A stretch of DNA of 5,108 bases, taken from assembly GCA_022451765.1 (NCBI GenBank), contig JAKUNY010000115.1, forward strand, positions 1-5,108. Reading direction: 5' to 3'. This stretch comes from Candidatus Poseidoniaceae archaeon. Its GTDB lineage: Archaea > Thermoplasmatota > Poseidoniia > Poseidoniales > Poseidoniaceae. Below, piece by piece: positions 1 through 5,108 of this stretch. A program made the translations under genes and the position numbers. Each line of letters starts with the position of its first letter. Position 1 is the first letter of the stretch. The notes beneath the pieces are model-generated. The model saw only the letters and a list, made by a program, of their open reading frames with translations. It made no database searches and was not told the origin of the DNA.

Positions 1-196
1 CTGGATCAATTTCTGCACAACTTGCGCAATGTGTTGCCGTGTACTCTTCAACGAGGATACTGTGGCCTCCTGTTAGACTCACAGATCCTTCCCAATCTTC
101 AGGTTGGATTTGAATTGCATTCGCATGTGGAACCAACAACAGAATTGAACACAGAAGCATTGCCCTTCGAGCTGCGCTCATGGTCTGTCCAATCAC
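1..196 (-). CDS. Secreted thioredoxin-like protein, N-terminal part (runs off the left edge)
   Basis: The minus strand is open from 196 to the window edge (65 codons). From the GTG start the protein begins with a signal peptide: a short basic stretch (AARR), a hydrophobic run (MLLCSILLLVPHA), and an ANA cleavage site at about residue 27. The mature part has a short beta-like segment (SILVEEYTATHCASC) in which C57 and C60 form a CxxC motif, placed like the active site of thioredoxin/TlpA-type folds (strand, then xxWCxxC; here His replaces Trp). This suggests an exported thiol-disulfide protein acting outside the membrane, but the rest of the fold is missing. I chose GTG at 196 because GGAGG lies four bases upstream (205-201) and an in-frame TGA directly precedes it. 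ATG at 181 is the alternative and has no ribosome-binding site. It is transcribed divergently from rlmE. Substrate and partner are unknown; the thioredoxin call is inferred from one motif. Confidence 0.72.
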   Translation of the reverse strand, partial: MIGQTMSAARRAMLLCSILLLVPHANAIQIQPEDWEGSVSLTGGHSILVEEYTATHCASCAEIDP

Positions 197-200
197 TCAA

Positions 201-207
201 CCTCCTT
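201..207 (-). promoter_or_regulatory. Shine-Dalgarno site for the secreted thioredoxin-like gene
   Basis: The minus strand reads AAGGAGG followed by TTGA and then GTG at 196-194. This is a near-perfect complement to the archaeal 16S 3' end. It sits too far (19 bases) from the ATG at 181, so it decides the start in favour of GTG. The site lies in the 49-base spacer shared with the divergent rlmE gene. Confidence 0.55.
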
Positions 208-245
208 CATCTCATCGTTTCATCCACGATTGCACGGAAGGAGTT

Positions 246-1022
246 ATGTCTAAGGTTTCTCGGAAGGTCAAATGGGGATTCGGCATGGCAGACCATTGGA
301 TTGAGAATCACAAGCGTGATTCATGGCGTCGCCAAGCCAAAGCAAGCGGTTATCGTGCCCGGTCAGCTTTCAAACTCAAGCAAATTCAAGCCAAATTTGA
401 GTTGATGCGCGAGGGCGATGTCGTTCTCGATGTGGGCTGTCACCCAGGCGGGTGGGCTCAAGTTGCGGTGGAAGAAGTTGGCCAATCCTGTATAGTAATC
501 GGTTATGACCTAGAACCATGCCAACCAGTTGAGGGAGCATTGCTCATGGTTGGCGACATTACTGACCCACTTACCCAAGAACGAATTGTGAAGGAATTAG
601 GCGATCGGCAAGTAAACTCGGTTGTATCGGACATCTCTCCTCATATCACCGGGAAGTGGGACGTTGATCAAGCAGTAGCGATGACTCTGGTTGCAAAGGT
701 GTTCGATTTTTCCCTCCCCCTGCTTTGCAGCGGTGGTTGGTTTGTAACGAAATTGTTTCAAGGCGTTGGAGTTGAGGAATTAATTGAAGCTGTAAAGCCA
801 CATTTCTCGTATGTTCGAAGATTTTCACCTGAAGCCTCGAGAAACTCCTCATCGGAGGTGTATCTGATTTGTCGGAATCACACGCCATGGAATGCGAAAT
901 CCACTTCTGTCCTGGACGGATACGAAGTAGCGGTTAACAAATTGCTCGGCGGTGATGAAATCATCGATGATGTTGTTGCAACAAAAACCAGTTTTACCGT
1001 ACGGCGAAAGAAAACGGAATGA
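246..1022 (+). CDS. rlmE: 23S rRNA (uridine-2'-O)-methyltransferase RlmE/FtsJ
   Basis: This is a 258-residue SAM-dependent methyltransferase of the RrmJ/FtsJ family, which methylates the 2'-O of a conserved uridine in the A-loop of 23S rRNA (U2552 in E. coli). The K-D-K-E catalytic tetrad is complete: K43 (in AFKL), D129 (in VSDISP), K169 (in FVTKLFQG) and E204 (in SSEVYL). Each is offset by five from E. coli K38, D124, K164 and E199. The SAM loop is G64-C-H-P-G-G-W70, where the usual form is GAAPGGW. About 48 residues follow the catalytic domain; they do not look like the TRAM domain found on some archaeal homologues. I start at ATG 246, preceded by GGAAGGAG, although the spacer is only two bases. 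ATG 285 is a real alternative (245 residues) and would match the shorter N-terminus of many archaeal homologues. The open frame back to 180 lacks support. It is probably the first gene of a plus-strand translation cluster. Confidence 0.95.
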   Translation: MSKVSRKVKWGFGMADHWIENHKRDSWRRQAKASGYRARSAFKLKQIQAKFELMREGDVVLDVGCHPGGWAQVAVEEVGQSCIVIGYDLEPCQPVEGALLMVGDITDPLTQERIVKELGDRQVNSVVSDISPHITGKWDVDQAVAMTLVAKVFDFSLPLLCSGGWFVTKLFQGVGVEELIEAVKPHFSYVRRFSPEASRNSSSEVYLICRNHTPWNAKSTSVLDGYEVAVNKLLGGDEIIDDVVATKTSFTVRRKKTE

Positions 1023-1056
1023 AACTCTGATAACCTTTGAAGGGCTTCGACCCAGC

Positions 1057-1359
1057 ATGATCACAACATGTGTGCATGATTTGAAGGGAAAAAGAACAAT
1101 CGCATCAATCGTAGGGATTATTGCTCGATCGTATCCTCTCACGATGAAGCACGCCCGCGGAAGGTGGATTGCCTTTCGCGAAATTGTTCTTTGCGATGAC
1201 AGTGGATTTGTCCTTGTCAAAATTTGGGGAAACGTCGCAATTGACCTCTTGCCGAACCAAGAAATACAATTGAACAATGCCTACTGTTTTTATCAAAATG
1301 GGGTGCTATGTCTCACTCTTGGCATCCATGCTCAGCTCAAGATTTGCACGCAAGCATAA
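1057..1359 (+). CDS. Single OB-fold RPA-like nucleic-acid-binding protein
   Basis: This 100-residue protein resembles one OB fold of archaeal replication protein A. Strand 1 lies in TIASIVGIIARSY (residues 14-26), followed by FREIVLCDDSGFVLVKIWG (40-58) with the typical D-x-S/T-G turn and the conserved Trp (W57) of RPA OB folds. LLPNQEIQLNNAY (64-76) is the 'gd-v-x-i-x-n-a' strand, and GVLCLTLGIHAQLKI (82-96) is the last strand. No zinc finger or second OB fold is present, so it is much shorter than full RPA and may work as an oligomer or accessory subunit, or bind RNA. The start is ATG 1057, 34 bases after the rlmE stop, with a weak GAAGGG upstream (12-base spacer). The open frame extends back to 952 inside rlmE but the added residues look like non-coding translation. 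The surrounding translation genes leave DNA versus RNA binding open. Confidence 0.75.
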   Translation: MITTCVHDLKGKRTIASIVGIIARSYPLTMKHARGRWIAFREIVLCDDSGFVLVKIWGNVAIDLLPNQEIQLNNAYCFYQNGVLCLTLGIHAQLKICTQA

Positions 1360-1401
1360 AGAAGGGGAGGTCGTGGGACGTTTACCAACTGAGGCACCAC
1401 A

Positions 1402-1569
1402 ATGACTGAAAGAGCAAAAAATTGCACATCATCCGGTATACCACTCAGCGAAGCTGGCTCAACCACATTCCCTTGCCCGAACTGTGGCAACCCAATCGGT
1501 CGAAGCCCACGATGCCGTGATCAAGGCGTGTCCTATACCTGTTCTGCATGTGGATTCGTTGGACCCTGA
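1402..1569 (+). CDS. Small zinc-ribbon protein of the archaeal HVO_2753 type (CPxCG motifs)
   Basis: This 55-residue protein matches the small archaeal zinc-finger family typified by Haloferax HVO_2753, which is commonly encoded just before EF-1 beta, as here. Family members carry four CxxC knuckles binding two zinc ions and end in C-x2-C-G-F-x-G-P. Here knuckles 2 and 4 are intact: C25-P-N-C28-G and C47-S-A-C50-G, with the GFVGP ending. Knuckle 1 reads C8-T-S-S11-G and knuckle 3 reads S35-P-R-C38-R, so each has kept one cysteine and has serine at the other position. At least one zinc site should form; the second is doubtful. Basic residues around knuckle 3 (R34, R37, R39) fit the RNA-binding annotation often given to this family. 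The ATG is preceded by GAGG at 1391-1394 with a seven-base spacer. The stop TGA is part of the ribosome-binding site of the next gene, suggesting translational coupling. Confidence 0.85.
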   Translation: MTERAKNCTSSGIPLSEAGSTTFPCPNCGNPIGRSPRCRDQGVSYTCSACGFVGP

Positions 1570-1574
1570 GGTGA
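1568..1574 (+). promoter_or_regulatory. Shine-Dalgarno site for EF-1 beta overlapping the upstream stop codon
   Basis: GAGGTGA at 1568-1574 shares its first two bases with the TGA stop of the zinc-ribbon gene (1567-1569) and lies four bases before the ATG at 1579. Ribosomes terminating on the upstream gene are placed directly on this site, which favours coupled translation of the two proteins. Confidence 0.6.
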
Positions 1575-1578
1575 GAAC

Positions 1579-1851
1579 ATGGGCATGGTAGCGATGACAT
1601 ACAAAGTAAATCCTGACGCTGAGATGGAAAATGTCGATACTGACATGATCTCTTCAACAATCACAACGTTTGGTGATGATAATTACGACGTCCAAAGCGT
1701 CGAAGTCAAACCCCTTGCGTTTGGCCTAAAATTCGTTCAAGTTCACGTTGTCATGAACGATGGAGAGGGCCTTGCTGACGCATTCGAAGAGAAGATGGCT
1801 TCCATCTCAGGTGTCGGTGAAATCGAAGTTATTTCGATGGGCCTTCTGTGA
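1579..1851 (+). CDS. ef1b: Elongation factor 1-beta (aEF-1B, guanine nucleotide exchange factor)
   Basis: This 90-residue protein has the full length of archaeal EF-1 beta, which promotes GDP/GTP exchange on EF-1 alpha during elongation in the cytoplasm. The family pattern is clear: the opening beta strand MGMVAMTYKV, then VQSVEVKPLAFGLKFVQVHVVMND (residues 38-61) with the conserved KPLAFGLK core, and the closing helix and strand SISGVGEIEVISMGLL (75-90). It is a single alpha/beta domain with no eukaryotic N-terminal GST-like part. The ATG at 1579 has a good ribosome-binding site; ATG 1585 is a weaker alternative that would trim the first strand. It is the last gene of the rlmE cluster, nine bases after the zinc-ribbon gene. 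It ends one base from the convergent truD stop, with its own stop inside a perfect palindrome. Confidence 0.96.
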   Translation: MGMVAMTYKVNPDAEMENVDTDMISSTITTFGDDNYDVQSVEVKPLAFGLKFVQVHVVMNDGEGLADAFEEKMASISGVGEIEVISMGLL

Positions 1852-1866
1852 ATCAAAGTTGATTCA
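1849..1866. repeat. Perfect inverted repeat spanning the stop codons of two convergent genes
   Basis: TGAATCAA-AG-TTGATTCA forms two eight-base arms around a two-base centre. The EF-1 beta stop (TGA, 1849-1851) is in the left arm and the truD stop (TGA on minus, 1855-1853) is also inside that arm. RNA from either strand could form the same AU-rich hairpin, in practice with about six to seven pairs and a four- to six-base loop. Because the genes are one base apart, it is the only visible candidate for a shared 3'-end signal. No T-rich run follows on either strand within the next few dozen bases, so it does not look like a standard archaeal U-tract terminator. It may be a 3'-end stabiliser, a processing site or chance. 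Confidence 0.55.
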
Positions 1867-3253
1867 GCGGTGCTCGCATAAATTCGCGAAGCAAGATAGT
1901 AGCATACGAACCGCTAGATAGCGTGAATCGGAACTTCAAACATGCTCCATCAGGATGCCATCGACTTCCTTCCACAGGGCCTTTGTTCCAATTTTCACCC
2001 AATGAATCATCCGATGCCTTCGGAGCAGCTTCCACTGTAAATTCGTCAAAAGAGGTGGTGAGGGATCTTCGTGTTCCACTTGTTGTCAATCGGGGGATGT
2101 CCTCGATTTCCCAATCAAGTTCGTCAAGACCCAACTCAGCTAGAATAGATTCCTCCAACTCGCCTGGCTTTCCTTCACAAGTACGGATGTCTCGGCCTGG
2201 CAGCGGTCCGGTGACGGACAGCCGACCGAGTTGACAGTTTCTTCCGATACGCGGTGCGGTTCGTTCTTCGACAAGAACGCAATTGTTGGCGGAGAGTTGA
2301 CCTCTCTCATCAAGCCGACCAACCAGATCTCCTGCTTCGGGAGTGGTGATGCTCATGCCCTGCTCGAGACGTTTCCTCAATGTTCGATTGAAGACCACTG
2401 ATTGAAGTGCGTGAACGGTCATAATCTGGAGATTGTTCGGGAGTTTGCGAAAAGCACCGATGTAATCATCTGGATTGTTCAGCAAATGTTCTGTCATTCT
2501 GCGTTCATACCCGAGCCATTCAGGTGCGAGGTCGAGTCCTTCCTGAGTGATTCCATGCTTCCGTATGTGGTCTCGGAAAGATGCAACCTCTGGACTTTCA
2601 TACTCACCTTCTTTGCTGATGTATGTGAGCGCAGCTTCGTCCCATTTGTGTTGAACGACAGACCGGCCAACTTCAGCAGTTACTGCACGTCCACTTCCAA
2701 AGCGTTGGGGGCCAATCCAATTTGGGAAACGGCCCGTTCCAAGCTTTTCATGCATGGAGGTTTTGATGCGTTCAACCTCAGCCAACGCCTCTTCTTCGGT
2801 CATTGCTGTTCCGTCTTGATGAGCACAGCCACGGACGACAATTGTGAACCGGTTTCCGCGATGGTTGCCAAAGCCAATTTTTTGATGTGTTCTGCCGAGT
2901 ACCTCGATGACTACATCCGGTATCTCGATTTCAGCGACTTTGAATTGTGGAGCATCAATAACAAAAATTTGCGACGTTACCGCACGCTTGTCCTTTGTTC
3001 CAGCGAAGAAAATCCGGTTTCGTGAGATACTCAGTTTTTTGGCTAGGTTGTTGCAAAATCGATTGGTTTCCCAGTTCGTAAGCGTTATTTTTGCGACTGT
3101 AAATCGACCCTTAGGATTCAGCGTGATGGTTGTTGCAATCTCATCAACACGGAAGTCCGCAACTCTTGATTTGAGGACGCCACCGATGCCATTGTCATCC
3201 GTTGCATATCCTATGAGTCCGATGGCATCTGCCAGCGAAGTGTTAGGCTGCAT
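1853..3253 (-). CDS. truD: tRNA pseudouridine synthase D
   Basis: This 466-residue TruD/Pus7-family enzyme isomerises a uridine in tRNA, at position 13 in the well-studied bacterial enzyme. The N-terminus has the family pattern GGVLKSRVADFRVDEI (residues 24-39). The catalytic aspartate is D88 in FFAGTKDKRAVTSQ. The second signature, N178-W-I-G-P-Q183-R-F-G, marks the RNA-binding/active-site wall. The TRUD insertion domain occupies the middle, and the C-terminus returns to the pseudouridine synthase fold with FRFTLSSGSYATILLREFM (about 439-457). It is longer than the roughly 350-residue E. coli enzyme, as is usual in archaea. I start at ATG 3253 because GAGGTG (3265-3260) is six bases upstream; a GTG at 3262 in the same frame would add three residues but lies within that ribosome-binding site. 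The gene follows rpoL by ten bases and is probably co-transcribed with it. Its 3' end abuts EF-1 beta tail to tail. Confidence 0.97.
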   Translation of the reverse strand: MQPNTSLADAIGLIGYATDDNGIGGVLKSRVADFRVDEIATTITLNPKGRFTVAKITLTNWETNRFCNNLAKKLSISRNRIFFAGTKDKRAVTSQIFVIDAPQFKVAEIEIPDVVIEVLGRTHQKIGFGNHRGNRFTIVVRGCAHQDGTAMTEEEALAEVERIKTSMHEKLGTGRFPNWIGPQRFGSGRAVTAEVGRSVVQHKWDEAALTYISKEGEYESPEVASFRDHIRKHGITQEGLDLAPEWLGYERRMTEHLLNNPDDYIGAFRKLPNNLQIMTVHALQSVVFNRTLRKRLEQGMSITTPEAGDLVGRLDERGQLSANNCVLVEERTAPRIGRNCQLGRLSVTGPLPGRDIRTCEGKPGELEESILAELGLDELDWEIEDIPRLTTSGTRRSLTTSFDEFTVEAAPKASDDSLGENWNKGPVEGSRWHPDGACLKFRFTLSSGSYATILLREFMRAPLNQL

Positions 3254-3279
3254 AGCAGCCACCTCATAGTGTTAGGCTG
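3239..3279. repeat. Pair of 12-base direct repeats bracketing the rpoL-truD junction
   Basis: AGTGTTAGGCTG occurs at 3239-3250 and again at 3268-3279, 29 bases apart. One copy encodes the last codons of rpoL and the other the first codons of truD, read in different frames (SLTL versus QPNT). The rpoL stop, the truD ribosome-binding site and the truD ATG lie between them. The match does not extend on either side. Function is unknown; a small duplication or chance is possible. Confidence 0.5.
3260..3265 (-). promoter_or_regulatory. Shine-Dalgarno site deciding the truD start
   Basis: GAGGTG on the minus strand overlaps the rpoL stop codon (TGA, 3266-3264) by two bases and is followed by six bases and ATG 3253. 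It supports the ATG rather than the GTG at 3262 and implies that rpoL and truD are translated from one message. Confidence 0.6.
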
Positions 3280-3521
3280 TCAAAATCGTTGGACAAGCCG
3301 TTGACGATTTCGTTGAGAACTGCTTCAGGTTTTGTTTTACCAGTGGTGCGGATGTAGAATTCCGGTGGATCGAGGTCAGGATGACCCGGGAAGTAGTTGG
3401 CATACTCGACAGACTTGTGGTTGTTCAAGCGGTCTCGAAGGATTTGGAGAGCCGTGTGGGATTCTCCAGTGATTCGAAGTCGAAGTTCATTTTTCTCATG
3501 AATGAGGACCTTAATTGGCAT
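3264..3521 (-). CDS. rpoL: DNA-directed RNA polymerase subunit L (Rpo11)
   Basis: This 85-residue protein is the archaeal counterpart of eukaryotic Rpb11/AC19. It dimerises with subunit D to form the alpha-like assembly platform of RNA polymerase. Visible signatures are the opening strand MPIKVLIHEKNELRLRI (residues 1-17), the conserved GESHTALQILRDRLN helix (18-32), VEYANYFPGHPDLDPPEFYIRTTG (36-59) with the family's H-P turn, and a C-terminal helix. Length is at the short end for the family (about 90-97 residues) but the domain is complete. I start at ATG 3521 because homology begins there, although no ribosome-binding site is near it. The frame stays open to a TTG at 3602, adding 27 polar residues without family resemblance. 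An AATAT element 28-32 bases upstream of ATG 3521 would fit leaderless initiation. It is first in a two-gene operon with truD. Confidence 0.92.
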   Translation of the reverse strand: MPIKVLIHEKNELRLRITGESHTALQILRDRLNNHKSVEYANYFPGHPDLDPPEFYIRTTGKTKPEAVLNEIVNGLSNDFDSLTL

Positions 3522-3644
3522 GTTATCGTCTTGGCGACCAGCCTCCCCATATTGAACCTTGCCGTCCTTTTGAGAACAGGTATTTGCTTCCTCCACGGTC
3601 AATATACCCTGTCACTTAAACACCCTCTTGCACTCGCAACGCCC
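3522..3644. promoter_or_regulatory. Divergent promoter region between rpoL and the RND transporter gene
   Basis: These 123 bases separate two genes read in opposite directions. For the plus-strand transporter, CACTTAAAC (3613-3621) is centred about 27 bases before ATG 3645 and no Shine-Dalgarno site precedes that ATG, which fits an archaeal TATA element driving a leaderless message. AATATA at 3601-3606 is a second candidate, implying a short leader. For rpoL, the minus strand has TTCAATAT at 3556-3549, about 30 bases before ATG 3521. All are AT-rich matches judged by eye; the element assignments are inferred. Confidence 0.35.
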
Positions 3645-5108
3645 ATGGACACCTCGAATTATGAGGACCAAATGGCAGAATATGCTGGTCTGTTTAATCG
3701 ACTGGCTCTTCCAATCCTCGTTGTTTCAGGTTTGCTAACCATTGCACTCAGCGCAAATCTGTTTATGTCACCTCCAGAGTTTCGAACGGATTTGAACGAT
3801 TTTGCGCCGGAGTCAGACTCCAACAAAGCTCACGAAGAAATTCATGCCTTTTTCCCTGATGAATCACGACCTATGTTTGTCCACGTTACGCGTGATGATG
3901 GAGGCAACGTACTAAGTATGGATTCCTTGATCGAAATGGATGCTGATCTTGCCGAGCTAAAAGCTGATGGCCGAGTTCAGCTCAACGCGGTTGTTTCTTG
4001 GACGACCTCACCGGGCATGATTCAGATAGCGCTTGATGAACAATCTCCTGGAACAACACTCACAGATTATCAAGACTGGCCGTCACTGATTGATGCAGTC
4101 ATTGATGACGATACCACGTGTGCGATCAATCCAGAAGATGCGCTTCTTAGCACTGTCAACTTTGTAGGCTCTGCTCTCATCAACAAGAATCTTGATATTT
4201 CCAAGACATGTTCGTATCTCACGAACGGTGGAGGCGACGCTGTTCCGGCTGCTGATTCAACTGCGTGGGTAATTGAAATTAATCCAGAATTGGGTGAGGA
4301 AGAGCGTCGAGAGATTCAACATCAAATCCGACTTGCGTTCTCAGACATTGGTGAATCTTCAAGCCTTTCGTACTCTGTGGCATCTCTTGATTTGATGTCC
4401 TACGACATCGATAAAGGGACGTTTGACAATTTGATCATTCTCATTCTTTTTGCCACAATGGTTGTTGTTGCGTTGTTGTTTGTGGCCTTCCGAAATGTGA
4501 AAGGCGTGCTCTTTCCTGTCGTGAGTCTAAACGTAGCACTTGTGTTAACCTATGGAATTTTGAATGCAATCGGCATTCAATTTACGGCTCTTGAAGTCGC
4601 TGTTGCTCCTTTGGTTCTGGGCTTAGGAATTGACTATGCGATTCACCTACAACGTTCCTTTGCTTACCACCGAAACAACACGGACGATGTTGCTGAGGCT
4701 TGGATGCGTGCCTGTGGGAAGTTGAGTGTCCCACTTTCGCTTGCGGTCGTGACAACCGTTGCCGCGTTTTTGGCAAACGTCGTCTCTCCTTTACCACCAT
4801 TATCCACATTCGGCATTGCTCTAGCGTTTGGTGTCATCTGTGCATTCTTCAAGACGCCACTCTTCATCTGCGCACTCCATGTGACCTTCCAGGTTCAGGA
4901 TGTATCTAAGCATAGGAAGCCCCTAAAATTAACCAATCTCACACAACCTCTACTGCAACTCCACCGCAAGCAACACGGTGCAGTGTTGCTTGTTGCTATT
5001 GCAATTTCAGGTGCGTCCGTGGTTGGAGCAATGCAACTTGAGACGGATTTCGATCTCTCAGATTTTGTCAATGAGGACATGGAAATTATGTCAGTCCGTG
5101 ATGATATC
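3645..5108 (+). CDS. RND/MMPL-superfamily exporter, N-terminal portion (runs off the right edge)
   Basis: At least 488 residues of an RND-superfamily membrane protein, of the archaeal 'predicted exporter' (HAE3/MMPL-like) kind; these proteins usually carry 12 membrane helices in two halves. TM1 is at about 18-40. A large extracytoplasmic loop follows (about 41-260), opening with FRTDLNDFAPESDSNKAHEEIHAFFP. TM2-TM6 (about 262-283, 287-308, 313-338, 360-382, 386-410) form a sterol-sensing-like bundle. TM4 contains the family motif G-L-G-I-D330-Y-A-I-H, whose Asp-Tyr is the proton-relay position in MMPL proteins. A basic cytoplasmic linker leads to TM7 (about 444-464). The second loop then begins, LETDFDLSDFVNEDM, echoing the first loop and showing the internal duplication. 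Two cysteines, C159 and C189, are in the first loop. ATG 3645 is the only start candidate in frame nearby. The transported substrate cannot be told; lipids are handled by some relatives. Confidence 0.9.
   Translation, partial: MDTSNYEDQMAEYAGLFNRLALPILVVSGLLTIALSANLFMSPPEFRTDLNDFAPESDSNKAHEEIHAFFPDESRPMFVHVTRDDGGNVLSMDSLIEMDADLAELKADGRVQLNAVVSWTTSPGMIQIALDEQSPGTTLTDYQDWPSLIDAVIDDDTTCAINPEDALLSTVNFVGSALINKNLDISKTCSYLTNGGGDAVPAADSTAWVIEINPELGEEERREIQHQIRLAFSDIGESSSLSYSVASLDLMSYDIDKGTFDNLIILILFATMVVVALLFVAFRNVKGVLFPVVSLNVALVLTYGILNAIGIQFTALEVAVAPLVLGLGIDYAIHLQRSFAYHRNNTDDVAEAWMRACGKLSVPLSLAVVTTVAAFLANVVSPLPPLSTFGIALAFGVICAFFKTPLFICALHVTFQVQDVSKHRKPLKLTNLTQPLLQLHRKQHGAVLLVAIAISGASVVGAMQLETDFDLSDFVNEDMEIMSVRDDI

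Noticed and set aside
22..405. Plus-strand open frame of 127 codons at the left end
   Set aside because: It is antisense to the signal-peptide gene and then overlaps rlmE out of frame; it lacks a ribosome-binding site and family resemblance.
960..971. 12-base palindrome ATCATCGATGAT in the 3' part of rlmE
   Set aside because: It encodes a repetitive Ile-Ile-Asp-Asp stretch, does not extend, and sits inside the coding region without any related copy, so codon repetition explains it.
646..1296. Minus-strand open frames (646-888, 849-1277, 1105-1296) under rlmE and the OB-fold gene
   Set aside because: They are antisense to two genes with clear family motifs, and nothing in them is recognisable.
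1445..1660. Minus-strand open frame of 71 codons under the zinc-ribbon and EF-1 beta genes
   Set aside because: The opposite strand encodes two recognised proteins with good ribosome-binding sites; this frame has no motif of its own.
1923..3269. Three plus-strand open frames (1923-2234, 2402-3025, 2907-3269) opposite truD
   Set aside because: They lie antisense to a complete truD with intact catalytic motifs, show no recognisable domains, and have compositions expected of reverse-frame translation.
4582..5080. Short frames overlapping the RND gene on both strands
   Set aside because: They overlap conserved transmembrane segments of the transporter, including the region just after the GLGIDY motif, and have no supporting start signals.

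Overview
The window looks like chromosomal DNA from a euryarchaeon. Every gene recognised with confidence is an archaeal housekeeping type: an RlmE/FtsJ rRNA methyltransferase, a single OB-fold RPA-like protein, a small CPxCG zinc-ribbon protein next to elongation factor 1-beta, an archaeal-length TruD, and RNA polymerase subunit L. A planktonic Thermoplasmatota relative (Marine Group II or III type) is my best guess. It rests on gene content, small spacers and overall protein resemblance, not on a marker gene. I see no mobile elements, CRISPR arrays, tRNA or rRNA genes, or phage signs.

Layout. (1) Bases 196 to 1, minus strand: the 5' part of a secreted thioredoxin-like protein with a CxxC motif, running off the left edge. 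(2) Divergently, a plus-strand cluster: rlmE (246-1022), an OB-fold protein (1057-1359), a zinc-ribbon protein of 55 residues (1402-1569) and EF-1 beta (1579-1851). Spacers are 34, 42 and 9 bases, so this is probably one transcript. (3) Convergent with it, separated by a single base, is a minus-strand pair: rpoL (3521-3264), then truD (3253-1853). (4) Divergent from rpoL, a plus-strand RND/MMPL-family transporter (3645 to beyond 5108) is cut by the right edge. No gene-free stretch exceeds 300 bases; the longest is the rpoL/RND divergent promoter region of 123 bases.

Most genes serve information processing: rRNA 2'-O-methylation, tRNA pseudouridylation, nucleotide exchange on EF-1 alpha, transcription, and nucleic-acid binding. 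The two envelope genes at the edges (a secreted thiol-disulfide-type protein and an RND exporter) are unrelated neighbours as far as can be seen.

I do not see a new multi-gene system. The points most worth a second look are: an 18-base palindrome containing both stop codons of the convergent EF-1 beta and truD genes; a zinc-ribbon protein in which two of the four cysteine knuckles have each lost one cysteine to serine; and a 12-base direct repeat bracketing the rpoL-truD junction.
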